Positions 12,440 to 58,954 of a stretch of DNA of 64,000 nucleotides are shown here, in pieces (position 1 is the stretch's first letter; the number at the start of each line of letters is the position of its first letter). The translations under genes and the position numbers were made by a program. Location of the stretch: the NCBI GenBank assembly GCA_921293015.1, contig OV121089.1, positions 42,208,520-42,272,519 of the forward strand. Reading direction: 5' to 3'. Below the pieces are notes generated by a model. It was not told the DNA's origin and did not search any database. It saw only the letters and a program-made list of their open reading frames with translations. Source of the DNA: Phorcus lineatus (lineage: Eukaryota; Mollusca; Gastropoda; Trochida; Trochidae).

Positions 12440-13080
12440 AGCTTGGATCAATTTGTGTACCACTATATGGGACCAAATAAATAACAAGGGTACCATAATG
12501 GCACAAAGGTGATACAAGGGAGTAAAATGAATACTTAAAGTATTAAAAGGATGGTAAGGCATGTTAGAATAGGTACCTTGCTTTGGGGATCTATTACACA
12601 TTTAACCTAGCAGGTCCACTGGGAAATTTTAGAAGGGTACTAAAATGACACAAAGGTGATACAATGGAGAAAATATCAAGTACTAAAAATATTCAAGGAT
12701 TGTATTAGGAACATCGTAGGTTGGTGCATGATTTACAAAGGTTGGGACATTTTTGCTGAAAGTGACTTTTCTTATTGAGACAGTTTTGCTATAAGGGACT
12801 TTGATGGTACAAGAGACTTATAGGTTGTACCAGAATGGTGTAAAGCTGTATTAAAGTTGGTACAACATTGGTGTGAAGGTGGTACAATGGGAGATTTGAA
12901 ACCTTTCAATATAGTATAAGGGAATTAGTAAAGATGGTAAAAGAGAGACCTAATTATGGTACATTGGTAGAAAGTTGATACAAGGGGATGCCAAGATGGT
13001 ACAAGAGAGAGTTAATGACAGTATTGCACCTTTTTACTCTAAAATTGTTGTCACTAAGTCGGGTGGTACAAGGTAGGGGA
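12440..13080. repeat. Cryptic 'ggtacaa' low-complexity region
   Basis: Short phrases such as 'gatacaaggg', 'ggtacaatggg', 'ggtacaagag' and 'aatggcacaaaggtg' recur many times at irregular spacing over about 640 bp. Two longer segments (about 12490-12540 and 12638-12672) share 'aatgacacaaaggtgatacaa'-like order. It looks like a decayed minisatellite. Confidence 0.45.
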
Positions 13081-14657
13081 AAGCGTGGGAAATGTTGATG
13101 TCAACTTCCTTACAGCAGGGTTTGATTTTTGACAGTAGAGTTACATACAATGGAACCTTTCCATCCTTTGACAGAAATTCTGCAATATGAAATTTTTTTT
13201 CTGTGGGGCAAAATTGGTTATCAAAGAAATTGTTTTAATTTATCTCACTCACAAATTGATCAGATCTTTGAGATCAGAGTGTTAGAGAAATTTATTTGTC
13301 TTACAGTAGTGAACTGTCTGTAAACATGCAAATGTCCACTATTTTTAATAATGATTGTATAATATCTGTGAATAAAATGTTCAAACTTTCATAAATGTCA
13401 TGTTATGTTGATAAAATTCAGGTTTTTGTGAAGAAAATAATACTTTAGCTATTTTTTCGACAAGAAACAGACTTGCTTTGTACATAAATGGTCATGGTCA
13501 CAGCAGAAAGCCTTGTCATTCTCAATGTGATAAATATTTTATTTTTTACCAAAGAGAATAAACTAGGTTTGTAGAATGTTTATTATGTTTTGTAATGAAC
13601 ACACATTTCAGAGCCCAAATTTTAGCACAGGAACTCTATATCGTAAGTGAATTGTAGTAAAAAAAAGTTAGGTGAAAAACTTTACTGTATAGTTGTGATA
13701 ACGTTTTACCTACATTTTACTAATCTTAACGAGTTCATGTAAATTTTAGATTCTTAGGAAAAGAGAGCTGATAGGTAAGTGATCACATGCTTACGGCTTT
13801 ATTTTTTACTTTTTTGACATTAACTGTAAAAAGACCAGTGAAAGTAGATCTCATTAAGAGAATAATTGTAACATTTTGCCTTTATGAAGGTTTGTTTGAT
13901 TTCACGTTGATCAAAATTAGTCAATTCATTATTGTTAATCACATTTAGTAGTGTAAGGTTCAGTACAAGCTATTAATGAACTCATTTTCAAATGTAATTT
14001 AACGTTGAATGCATTGCACTATCACAAACTGCTTAAATATAGGGCACTTATTGCTGTAAGATTCCATCTCTAATTGAACATATGAGAATATAGTTAAAGG
14101 TCAGAACTTAAGAATTCAGTGAAACTGATTGGTACTCAGTCCACTCAAAGGGTAGTTACGTCAGTTGATAGGTATAGATTGAAATAGAAGATTGTTCATT
14201 GTCAGGTCACCCTTTATGATACCCTTCATTCACTAAATGTGAAACATAAAGAGAAAAATGATGATGCAAGGGATAAAGGCTTTGTCAGATTATAGGTTTC
14301 ACATATTTCATTACACGAAAAGATTACAATGCAATCTTGCCTGTTTTGATCTGTCTGAAACACTATCCCTCTTTCTTGCATATCGAAACCATCACCTCAC
14401 CTATCACATGGAAACCTTTTAGCATGTCCAATTTGTCAATGTCTCTATACCTTAGCCCTTATTCCAAAATCCCTTGATAATGTTAAAAATCTATCCGGAA
14501 AGCCCGTATCTTGAAGTTTTTGTGTGATCTTTTAAACCATCCCCTTACCTAATCCTAATCCATGGCCAAAAGTAACCCCTTACTCCTAATCTTTAACAAT
14601 AAATATTTCCGAATGTGAAATAAACTATTCCAGAGACTTTGTCATCATCTAGGCCCG

Positions 14658-15134
14658 TTAAAGAGCCTCTCCGTGCTTTTCATAACATATTATTTACTTT
14701 TGAAACGAACCTAAATGTCATATGTGGTGATATAAAATCAAAACATCTTAACTTTTCATGTCCAAAAGACATATATATGACAAATTCTGGTTTTCCATAA
14801 AAATCTTAAAACAGCCTTATAAATGCACAGAGGTGTAGATATCACTTTCAATATACATGGATATTAGTTATATAACCTAACAAACGCTATCAACTCCTAA
14901 CTGCCCTCCTGGCTGTTTTAGATAAGTATCCAAACTTACGTTTGACTATTTGGCGCGCGCCACTGTCCGGTTTTCGATCATAATTGCGACGTTCTACTTC
15001 CATATTGTCTCTGTAAAAAACCAATAAGCTTTAAAATGTGTCTTTTTGGTTACAGTCGATACTTCGCGATCAAATGACACCATTAATTAAGTTTGGCATA
15101 TATGACTCCAACAACTCACGGAGTGGCTCTTTAA
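14658..15134 (-). mobile_element. TTAA-ended MITE, family A, copy 1 (477 bp)
   Basis: Bounded by TTAA on both sides with inverted ends TTAAAGAGCC(t/a)CTCCGTG. Same body as copies at 18604, 34048, 41536 and 47702. On the minus strand it carries an intact 37-codon micro-ORF at 14890-15003 (begins MEVERRNYDRK). The complete copies differ only by scattered substitutions and small indels. Confidence 0.85.
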
Positions 15135-18100
15135 GCAGAAAAAACTACTAATAAGTAGAGGTGCAGGTTGCATCCGCATCTACCGACTGTTATAAGGTAT
15201 AACGTTTAAGCTCCAAATCATCGTCGTAAACTTGGCTTTGTTAGCTTATTTCATTATTGGCAGCTATGAAATTGCTGAAAAGATTACTTTTTTCAATGAA
15301 AACAGGTTGGAAATGAACGGTTGTGATGGTCAGGCACGAATCGGCATTCAACGAGGAGAACGACGAAAGATCTTATATTGAGAAAGAGAGAGCGAATTGG
15401 TTTGGGGGCATTGTGACAATAGGAACCTAACATTGTTCAAGAACATTGCATTGTAAGTCGTTACATTGACCCTATTTCCCAATCTGTCGTACTATGTTCC
15501 CTTCGAATGAATCCAAAATCTAAATCCGGACGATCATGTAAACATGTCGAATCAACTGTGACTCTGCTTATCTATACGTTTTAATCCTTGTCCTTGATGT
15601 TTCAGGGAGGAAATTTATATCGGGACGTTTCTTTTGCTCACTAGTGTATATTTTTACAGGGATCTTAAATCGCGTACCGTTGAAACTGAAAGACTGAAAG
15701 CAAATCGATTAAGCCAAACCGATTTCACGTCAATCACTAAGTAGGTGCATATTCTCCATACCTGTAGTAGCCTCTAGAAAAGTTATTGCCGCTGAAGTAC
15801 TATACAAACAGACCCATTATAGAAGACGGCTTTACTTTACTTTATCGATTGGTATGTTATAGTGGAAACAAAAGACTATATATATAGAGAGTAAACATCG
15901 GATGGTTTGGACTGGATCAATCTTTTTTAATAAAATACGATGAATTCATTTCCACCAGTGTATCGGTCTTTTCAAGTATATTTGACAAATGGAAGTACAC
16001 ATGTTGATATAGGAACAAAACAATAAATTCCTACATTTATACATGTGAATTGGTAATTGGGAAATAAGTCATTGGTTGCCAATCACGTAATAATTGCCTC
16101 AAGCACCCTTAATTGGGCGTGACTCGAACACAATGGGGTTGTTTAGGATTATTGGTTCTGCATTGTCGCATTAATCACTGATGGAAAGAAAAGTGTTACT
16201 AAACACGGAATCTAAGATAAGGACGTCAAGCATGAATGGATATGATATCAAAGATATAAGCTCTTAACGCGAGACTGCGTCCGTTTGAAAGAAGAAGAAG
16301 AAGAAAGTTTATTTGGACTTGAACAGAATTGTTCCTCGTCCACATTTCAATGGTGCACAGTTATGAACATAACAACACTGTCAATACATACTTTACAAAA
16401 TGAGACTCATACTCATCAACCCGGGCTAATTAGTTGATGGGCATGAGCGTGTGTCAATAACGAGGAGTCTCATTTCTATTAGGGACGCAGCGTCGGTTTT
16501 TCTGCCTTTATTTGACATTTCCCGTCCTTCTATATTACAAACCAAAAGCAACATTCAGACTAAACGATGTGGTAATAAACCCAAAAGCATTAACAAATCT
16601 GCTTACTTGTTTGGTAACGTTGTCTTATACAGCATTTAAAAACAAAGTTGTACCATTTTTGTCATTGAAGACTTCGAGGGACGATGCCAGCATCGGTAAG
16701 ACATCGGTAGGTCGGCATTTGAAGTTTCTTTTTTTTTTTCATTTCGATACATATCACATATCACATATGTCAAGTTGCCGACCACACATATTGAGGGTCT
16801 TTTAGCCAAATGTAATAGTATCTGTGATAATTTTGACTCTTATAGCGCATGTGCCAAAGTATCATTTATATTGTCTAACCCTTTTATTGTACCTTTAAGT
16901 GCCAAAACCTGCAATCGTATTTTAATAAGAAGAAAGTGTATTTTATACAATTGATATTTTTAGAGAGCTTTTACTTATTTTTTATTTTTGTTCTGTATAT
17001 ATATATTTGAATTGTGTCTCTCATAACCCTTAATGGGTGGCTCTTCAATATTATTATGTTTCTTGTATATTTTATGTATTTTATGTACTATTGCTGTCTG
17101 TCTACATAGTATCATGGTTCTATCACCGTGACCTTCCTGTTTCCAAGTCTTCAACGGGTGACAAGTGTCTTTGGAAGGTGGCTTTAGAATGAAGCCACCA
17201 TAACAAGAAGGGCCGAGAGACGACGAACAAAGACACTTGATCTTCTCTTCATCAATCTTTCTGAGTATCAACAGAGAGTAAATGTGTTAAATCGTCTTGG
17301 ATGACTGAATAGATAAGGTTTATAAGAAATGAGGCACGAAATCCAAGAACATGAATCATTACATTAATATTCAATCTTACTTTATTAAATATTTTCAGAG
17401 GCGTTCTGAACCTAATTAATGTCTTTGGTCAACAGCGAGCAATCGTATATGATAAAAAAGCTCGTTTTGAACGTACTGTGAATGTTGCAATATAAAGGAC
17501 AATTTTACCAATTACAGCCCTCGTCACACGGCCAGTAGCATCTTAACAAACGATTTTGAGCATATCGGCATGTATCCTTGGGTAGCATTAGAAAGCCACA
17601 TATCGATAGACCCTACCCTACTATTGTATACGCTAATAGTCGTTCATTTCAGGTAGGGAAATACGCTATTCCTAAGGAGTAAACGAAACCTATGGGCATA
17701 CACACATAGAATTATGATATTCCAAAACGCCAAGTTATATTAATCGTTTTCACATGATCTTTATGGTGTTACACAAGTTTAAATAGTATCAAGGATACGT
17801 TATTGGTTTTCTAATTGTATAAAAATGGTCTCGTTTTAAACTTAAATACTTGCAATGAATATTTCTATCTTAAATCACTCGTTATAAAATATACTAGAGA
17901 TTTTAGGATTTGACAATTCTTTTATTACCTCGTTATAGTATTACCATTTTTCGAAGTAAATTCGTTAGATATGATGATCTTTTATTCAAATTTATGACAG
18001 AAGTAACATACTCGATGACTGTTTGGAATTGATCACGGACGTTTTAAAATTAATGTCTCAAATATCCGGGTAGCGCTTTAAATAATAATCACTATGGATA

Positions 18101-18603
18101 TACATATTAGATGTAAATCGTCTAGACATGATGAATTTTTGAAACCTCATTTTGTTACTGTCACATTCAATCAACATTTATTGGTATTGATAACAATTTT
18201 GAAAAAGTAAATCTTAAGGAAGAAACTGTTCAGTTATTCAGACATTTTTGTAAAATGAATTTTTAAAAATATGTATGTTATTTGTCAGGTTGTGCAGATA
18301 AGTTATTCAAAATCAGATACAATTTAGGTATGTGTTGGAAAGGGATTTATATCTTTACGGGTTGATAAAGGGGTATGCATATACTACGAGACGTAGTGAA
18401 TTTCTTAACAAAGAAGTTGTTATCAAGAAAAACCTAACGTTCGTAAAAGTTTGTTACATGAATACTTTCAATACATTTATCTAATTTTTTTAAAATAGAA
18501 ATCGTCACTTTCAAAAGCTACTATCCTCTTCACATGCAATTTTAACTGTGAGCTGGAATGATTTCCAAGAAATAGACCTTAATTAAAATATCGCATCTCT
18601 TCT

Positions 18604-19064
18604 TTAATGAGCCACTCCGTGAGTTGTTGGAGTCATGTATCCCAAACTTAATCAATGTTGTCATTTGATCGCGAAGTATCGACTGTTACCAAAAAGACAC
18701 ATTTTAAAGCTTATTGGTTTTTTAAAGTGACGATATGAAGGTAGAACGTCGCAATTATGATCGAAAACCAGACAGAAGCGCGCGTCAAATAGTCAAACGT
18801 AATTTTGGAGACTTATCTAAAACAGCTAGGAAGGCAGTTAGGAGTTGATACTGTTTGTTAGGTTATATAACTGGTATCTATGTATATTTGACATTATATC
18901 TACACCTCTGTGCATTTACAAGGCTGTTTTTAGATTTTCATTTGTCATATATATGTCTTTTGGACATGAAAAGTTAAGATGTTTTATTTTATATCACAAC
19001 ATATGACATTTAGGTTCGTATCAAAGGTAAATGATATTTTATGAAAATCATAGTGGCTTTTTAA
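18604..19064 (+). mobile_element. TTAA-ended MITE, family A, copy 2 (461 bp)
   Basis: TTAA at both ends; left end TTAATGAGCCACTCCGTGA, right end decayed (ATAGTGGCTTTTTAA). Opposite orientation to copy 1. Micro-ORF on + at 18735-18848 is intact (MKVERRNYDRKPD...), preceded by a pyrimidine-rich stretch as in the other copies. Confidence 0.85.
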
Positions 19065-20165
19065 AAACGCCGATGTTGAAAACGCCACAAATAGAGTGAG
19101 AAAGAAATAAAAAAACAGACGGTTTAATACCAATTGAGCCAGATTTTGGTATGAAAGACTACCTGTGTTCTTATGAATCGTGTTTTATCTTGTGATCCCA
19201 AACTTCGCTTAAATGTTTGATAACGGTGATTTTCAACATCAATGGCCATGGCTCCCAAGTGGATGGGTTACCCACAACAGTATCTTGTTGACATGAGAGT
19301 TTAAAAGGTTTAAGAAACTAAACGCGATTAATTTTACCCTTGGAAAAGATGTAAACGACGAATTGTACATCTACTCATCAAACAGTCTAAAAGGTACCAA
19401 TAGTGAATTGTCTTATTACCTAAAACAAAAGTTGAAGTAAATGTTAGAATACAATAGGGTCGTTATTTGATGAGCTCAGTTTACTGTTTAAGTTATTTAT
19501 CTCTGAATTTCTCACACCCTGTTAATCTGTTTAATCGTTTTGTTTGAGTGGTCCTCTCTGCTAGAGAAATTAAACCTTACTACAACGTCTGCACTCTTTG
19601 TAACTGGGCCCATCTTTTCCAATAGTATACCGTCGAATTACCGTACCGTCAAACAGACAAATCCTAAAACAAGACTAAAAATCAAAATAATTCCCCCCTT
19701 ATGCTTATCTTATAAATCAGCATCGGACAGATGTTAAGTAAGATAAGCGAGAAAGACCCTTATACATCCTGTCTGTATGTATTATGAATGTACTTGTTTC
19801 AATGCCGTATTGATGATAATACCTATCGATTTCACTCCACATAAGCCAGTAGGGAAGTGAGCGCCATCAGTGTACGAGCTAGCGGGTTGGTTTTTTATGT
19901 TTTAGGTGAAAATATCCTCAGTTACTGAAATCAACAATTAAAGAATGTAACATGGGCGTTGTTGCTCTGTGGTGGATATGTTTCTGTAAGTGAGAACAGG
20001 TTTAACAACGTACAGTACCCTTGGTGCTACCAAACATCGATGGTGTAATAGTCAACTCGCTTAATGCGGGTGGGTGTTCTCGCTTTACGGACCTAAAACA
20101 TGCATCGATCAAAGCTAAGAGTATCACACTGACAAACTAATCCTTCATCAGGATAACATGCCAGT

Positions 20166-52743
<32,578 letters not shown>

Positions 52744-54583
52744 ATTGCAGGAGCTGAACATCTTAAAAAGGTGTTTGAAACACTGTTAAAAGGAGTAGTG
52801 CAGGGACAAAATTTGTTTGAGTATTTTGAGGCACGAAGTTTTATATTTTCATAACGTTATGAACATTAAATTTCAAAGCCATGCTGTTCGAAGAATTTGC
52901 TGAGAATAGTCAGAGCTTAACTGCTTTGTGCAAATGTGATATATCAACATCGAGAAAATGAAATGTGAGTTGACAGCGCAGAACTGAGACGCATATGATG
53001 TAAGAGTTAGCTCATCCTTTGATAATCAGACTATTACATTTCAAACGATGGCTTTATGTAAATGATCTTTCAAAAACAATTGGTGATCCACTGCATTCAT
53101 GTGGTGATAGATGAATGTGTGAAGTTTTAGTTTTTGATGTAAAGTTCACGGAGATAAGCCTGCACAAAAACCTTAGTCCACGTAGTATACAGAACACCTT
53201 TGCATTGGCCGTGTGACAGCTACCTGTGTGCAACCCTGTATAATAATTAAACTTCACAAACCCCAGGTTTAACCATCAACAAAAGGGCCCGGTGGTCGCT
53301 TCTTCGGTGCCCTTCAATCTGTATAGAATAATTGAGTTCGAACACATCTTACTTCGATATTAATAAGAATGCAATCTGAATATTATCTCTATTATAAAAT
53401 CCTGATAGCTTTTCGTTAAAATTAAAGTGTACTACGATGAGCTGATGATAAACACGTTGAATACATGTAAAAAGTATTCTCGGCAGCAAGTGTTTATGTT
53501 ATAACGTGTGGATCCTGTGATGAATATGCCACTGGAGCTGTTTAGGCCATGTGATGATAACGCTATAATTATCTGTTAGAAAAACTCTGCGGTTTTGATA
53601 GTGGTGACTATGCTTCAAATATGCTTTCAATTTGACTGACGAATTATCCCCGAACAGTTGAGATTGTGAAGTGTGTGTTATAACTAGTGTGTACAGCTTG
53701 TACTACAACGGAAAGAGGAAATACATACAATGAATGATTGGCTAGAAGTAGCGGGTACATTATAATGTAGAGGGTCATCGTCAATATTTTATGCCATGTA
53801 TAAAGATTAGAGTGTTCGCAATATCAATATTTTATGAATGAGAAGGAAACAAGTGGCAGTATTTGAACGAAGGGAAGGACGTTGACTTGGATACATATTC
53901 TTTTATGAATACTTTAGAAATACCTGACCTTGTTTTTCTAATTGACAATGTCGAAATATGATTAGGTAACCAGAACGCTCTTATTTGCTTGATTTTCTGT
54001 GATTATTTGTATTTCTGTTTACTTCACCGCATGATGTGTATAAAACCTGATTCCAGCATTGCTTTTTATAGGTTATTTTAGATTTAGAGTCAAGAGTATT
54101 TCACATAGTTCGCATGTTTCAGTTTCCAGTTGATCCAAACTACACCAGTCCGCTCAGAGGTACTTGTCTGCAAAATTGATTGCTTTTAATTACTTATACT
54201 TTTTCTTGTTTTCTCTAGTGCACATTTACAAAAGGATATATGTTACTTCGTTGATATCATATAACAAATTTAAACTTAAGACTGCGATGTCATATATTTC
54301 AATTGGAATCCAGTGGTGTCAATAAATGGCTATATGTATAGAGAGTTCCATGGGGGTATTTTGTGGAAAACGGGTTACTTTCCAGATTGTATTGGCTACA
54401 TGTAGCTTTTGTCAATGTGAACTACATAGGCATTCTGTCAGTTTCTTTTCAGACATAATAATATACTTATAGGCATTGGCAAAACTTCACATCAAAATAA
54501 AAAGGTAGGGAACAAGTTTGCACTTGTTTGTAAAACCAAGTGTTTAATGAAGTGATACTGTTCCTTAGTGTATACTTATCCAC

Positions 54584-54614
54584 CTGATGAAGGGGCAAGA
54601 AGTAGCCCAGAAAC
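54584..54614 (+). other. Hammerhead-like core motif (retroelement 3' remnant)
   Basis: CTGATGA at 54584-54590, a GGGC/GCCC stem, then GAAAC at 54610-54614. The order CTGATGA-stem-GAAA is that of the hammerhead ribozyme core, known in Penelope-like elements and related repeats. The stem has A-A and a bulged G at its base, and I find no matching stem III or cleavage-site partner, so activity is unlikely. Confidence 0.25.
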
Positions 54615-54780
54615 GTCGTGAAAATAAATAAAGAAGTTGTCATCCATAACATTGTCTTGCATCTATCTGTTTAATTTGTCTTCTCATAGTAAGAAATTTT
54701 TTTAGGTCACCTGAAAAACCAATGATAAGTTGCAGAATGATCATTGAACACAATGACATAGTAAGGTTGTTGTAAATGCA

Positions 54781-54854
54781 ATTGACGAAATTGAAACATG
54801 ATATTTGCACTGAGGTACACAGGAAGGTGAAACAACTTTCGGAATGCAGCTGTA
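54781..54854. mobile_element. Right-end fragment of the TA-flanked MITE
   Basis: 'acatgatatttgcac' through 'aacaactttcggaatgcagctgta' matches the last about 60 bp of the elements at 30826 and 36557; no left end nearby. Confidence 0.7.
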
Positions 54855-55864
54855 CAGCATCTCTGCTTTACATGTAGTTTCCTCTACAGATGCAGCTAGT
54901 CGGAAATTCTTTCTAAATTCATTTGAAAATACACTGAGTTTGTATTGTTTCAATTGTAAGATTTACATTATTCAAAATATTCTTTTATACGGACACTTTC
55001 TGATTGTCCATGAAAATGTAGATGCCAATTCTTTTAAACAGTGTACATCTATATTAGAATAACGAGTGTTAATATCAATTGTGTAAATGAATAATTGTCT
55101 AAATAAATATGTACAGTCACTGAAAAATAATGGATTCTATTTCATTGTCTTTAAAAAATAGTAGCACATAATTTGAAAGATTTATTTCTTTAAAATCTTC
55201 ATTAGGTTAAGGCAAACGTATCTTAAAACAACTCATTACTCAATACTTAAGAAAGTACTTGTATGAACATAAAGCGAAAAATGCAGACGGGCATTTTTTA
55301 AGAGCACCTTTTTTTGATTGAGGGAGGGAAATCGTCAGATGGAAACCATCAGGTTTTTATGTCTTCAAATCCTGTTTTTTAAGACAATAGCTTCAAACTG
55401 GTTATTAATCAAAATTTCTTAAAATTCCTTTTGCCCTTCACAGGGTCACCAAATCTATAAATTTCAGATTTCTTGAGTCAATGATTTTACTAAAAAAAGA
55501 AATCAAAGTAATCATCAGTGTGTCTTCACTAGAAAAAAGGTACCATCTGCTTACACTGCTTAAGTACTTCTACATGAGTTGATCTGCATGTCTTGATATC
55601 TTGCATCTTTGAAATAATAGACAATATTTTCCTTATCTTTTGAATGAATATTGATTTAAACCTAAGGGAAGATTGAATGACACCTTTATTTATCGTTTTC
55701 TCATGGTCGGATTACTATTATCAATCAAGGCCTACAACACCTGAAGGACTCATTTACCTCACTCATCTGATACCCTGCAGACCTAGTATAGATTATCACA
55801 GAACCCTCAGCATCAGGGACACAGTCCACATGAACCATTACCAATAAGAACCACAATAACTTAC

Positions 55865-55925
55865 CTCGGCGCCCTCTGACAACGCCCATCAAGAACAAAT
55901 GCAGTGTTGATGCAGCAGTTGCCAT
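55865..55925 (-). CDS. Possible first coding exon of a minus-strand gene
   Basis: Minus strand: ATG at 55925 followed by ATAASTLHLFLMGVVRGRR and a consensus donor CGAG|GTAAGT at 55865/55864. The start resembles a signal peptide (short hydrophobic run LHLFLMGVV). No downstream exon could be identified to the left and no family is recognised. Could be chance or a noncoding transcript. Confidence 0.2.
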
Positions 55926-57841
55926 AGGACTCTCTAGAACTTGCTATCAGGAACCTCTGGCACAAAGCCAACGGCAGAGAAACCATCGCTGTAAATCAAA
56001 ATCGACAGTATATATATAAACAAATCTATTTTTAAAAAAACAACTTAACTATAAATGTTTCAATATACACAACTAAAGTAGAGGAGATAAAATACACATA
56101 TCTGCAGTGACGGATATAATCAAACAAAAAATAAATATTCCTAATTTCCTTTTGGGGAGACGACCCTAACTTAAATGTAATAGTAAAGAGAAAGTAAAGA
56201 CAGAGTTGCCTTGGTCCATATAATTTAAATACAACAACGTAACTGTTTCCGAAATAAACGTTAAAAATTCCGAATGATTTCATCTTTCAAATATATATAA
56301 AAGGTGAAATAATTATCCGAAAATAGTTTTTTTTACGAAATAGTTTTATTGTTACCAAAAGAACATGATCAAACAGCATTACAATACTTCATATTCCCAC
56401 AGATATTATAATTCTTTTCCTTCCCAGTATAGAAATCAATTCTAGATAGACCTTAAAAAGTTATCGTTATGTGTACAGGGTATGCTTTTCACTGATAAAA
56501 CGTGTACCTTAAAGTCTAAATTTAAAAAAGGCACGATCGAATTATTTCAACGTTGCATTTAATCGAATAACGTCAAACTGCAAAGCCCAACAAAAATGTT
56601 TTCTTGCTGCAATTGTTGGCATTTGGTTTTGACATTATTTCAATTTCTTCTATTTTAATGCATACCTTCAACCTTTAAAACATCGGTAACCGTGGACTCA
56701 TAGAGAAAAATAAGTCTTTTATTGAATTGATATTTCTCTTAGTATGTATTTGTGCAACAAAAAGTCCTTACTTTATATGATGAGAGTGAAATCTTGTCAT
56801 TAAATTTGCGATAAAAATCATATGCATTCGATAACAATTTGTTCTAGCATTCCAGTCATGTTTCTTTCGACACTTAAACCTTTGTGTTATGATAACAAAC
56901 ATCGATTTCGACATTTAGCGAGAGTTAATTATTTATGTTTGAGAAAGAACTTAACCTAGTGTTATCATCTGCGTCACGCGTATCATTTTCTCTCATCGAA
57001 AATGCACGATATCTTACATCGGAAGTGACAAAAAGAGACTTTAAACTTTAATTTCACATCTTCAATGGTAATAGATTATAATGCTATAATGTCATAGGTT
57101 GTGTAGATGTGATAGATAAACAAGCTACCAACAAGGGTGTAAGAGTTTACCCTTTAACATCTCGGTTAGTGCCACATCAACTCTCACAAACATTCATTTT
57201 CATATTTACAGCCGTAGAGCGAATCCAGGGTCCGAAAACAGATGTATTGACACGTTTTCATTTGAGGATGAAATACGTGTTCCTTTCTATAAGTTCTCAC
57301 TTTAGAGAAAGAAGCTTAAATCTGTAAATTCACTGGCAGTCATACAAATTGTTACGGTCTAATCACTTGAGTTTGAAAAGTATTTAATTTACGAAAACTT
57401 TTAATGGTTTAAGCTCCATGCGTTGATATAATAAATGGGTAACTAGGAATGTGGACCGGATCATACCTCATACAATCATATAATATAATGATACAAAAGT
57501 AAACAAGAATGTTTGTTCTTTCTGTCTATCTACGTGCAAATATCGTGTAATTTGAATTTCGTCAATTGAACTATTACATTTGAGGTTACAATGACTTTAC
57601 CAACAACTCAACATTTAGTTATAGTGACACCGATTTTACCGAGGCAATATACACGAAATAATCGGTATTTTATCCAGTGAACCAATATATAACAGTATAC
57701 CTGTGACTTGAAAGCGAAGTCATTCGAGAGATTTTATGACTGTTACTCAGAATAAAGTTTGGCCAATATCAGGATTGTTGTATCAGTGGAGTTAAAGTGT
57801 AATACGGTAATATTTAGATAGGTGTTGTGATGATACGTAAC

Positions 57842-57863
57842 ATATATATATATATATATATAT
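57842..57863. repeat. (AT)n microsatellite
   Basis: Eleven alternating AT units. Confidence 0.9.
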
Positions 57864-58269
57864 GTAGGTTAGTATGTTAATTTACCCCCTTCAGACAGGT
57901 CAAAATGACATAGAAAACAGATAGGGATTTCTGACATCATGGAAATGGTCACAACCATTAAATGACAAGCGTAAACATTGTTAGGAAATCTTCCATTGTT
58001 GTTTTCGTGCAAGATACTGATTATTTCTTTCAGACTTTCATAAAGAATTTATGTGGCTGAATTAAGATTTAAATACCATATGTCATGAGTCTACATATTC
58101 TCCATAAACCTGCATCTTCATCTCTAAAATAAAAGATAATTGATAAATTTTTGTTCAATGATATTTGAAAATAAATCATGTAAATGTTAAGAAGTAAACA
58201 TTACTCGTCCCATTTCCAAGAATACTACTTCAATTACCATTTTTGACATTTGTAAATAAGATTCAAAAC

Positions 58270-58472
58270 TCCGTTTAAGTCATTAGCGTGCGTCAGTGTC
58301 CGATTTTTGGATCATAAGTCAAGACACGAACCTGTTTATTGTCATTATATTGAACTGATAAGCATATAATAGGATGGCAATTTTCAGGTACAACCACTGC
58401 TTCTCCATAAACTTACACCATTCATGAAGTTTAGCATTTTTTACTCTAACAACATAAGCTGTGACCCTTTAA
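58270..58472. mobile_element. MITE family B, truncated copy (right part)
   Basis: Matches the right 190 bp of the element at 58469-58954, including the core (gcgtcagtgtccgattttt) and end 'caacataagctgtgaccctttaa'. Its final TTAA is the first TTAA of the next copy. Confidence 0.65.
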
Positions 58473-58954
58473 AGCGACACAGAGTATGTTTCATGTCTTT
58501 TAATGTTGCTTTAGTAGGAGTCAAAATACCTTTTAACATGAGTCAAGTAAAAAAATCGCCTCCCTAAACTTGATTTTTTTCGCTTAAATGCCAAAATTAT
58601 TATATGTTCTTGTTTTCACCGATAATCGGAACACGGCTCTATAAATGTTAAGAATTCGAAATTATGTAACCAATTAAGATGTATAGTAGTTAAAAGACCT
58701 ACTTAAAACTATGAACCAATGTTTGTTTTTGTGTATGTAGTAAAACATTTTTTAAAAATATTTGAATCATTGGCGCGTGCCACTGTCCGGTTTTCGATCA
58801 CAAATCACGACACTAACCCGTTTATCGTCACTTTACTGAACTGATAAGTATTAGGATCCTGATTTTCTAAAACAACCACTACTTCTCGATAAAATAACAC
58901 CCTTTATGAAGTTCGACCTATATGACCACAACAACATACTCTGTGCCCCTTTAA
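58469..58954. mobile_element. TTAA-ended MITE, family B (486 bp)
   Basis: Ends TTAAAGCGACACAGAGTATG and (complement) TTAAAGGGGCACAGAGTATG, 18 of 20 matching, with TTAA borders. The internal segment 'gcgtgccactgtccggtttt' followed by 'cgatca' is nearly identical to family A although the flanks and terminal repeats differ. The family A micro-ORF is not open here. Confidence 0.75.

Larger units (their letters stand above)
9908..20165. other. SWAP70 3' flank and intergenic region
   Basis: No coding exon recognised. An AATAAA at 10295-10300 is the first plausible poly(A) signal for SWAP70; others occur near 11328 and 13372, so the 3' end is not fixed. The stretch holds a CRE-like pair, a 23-bp array, a cryptic 'ggtacaa' region and two TTAA MITEs, listed separately. 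Between about 15.1 and 18.6 kb, and from 19.1 to 20.1 kb, I see only unstructured AT-rich sequence. Confidence 0.6.
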
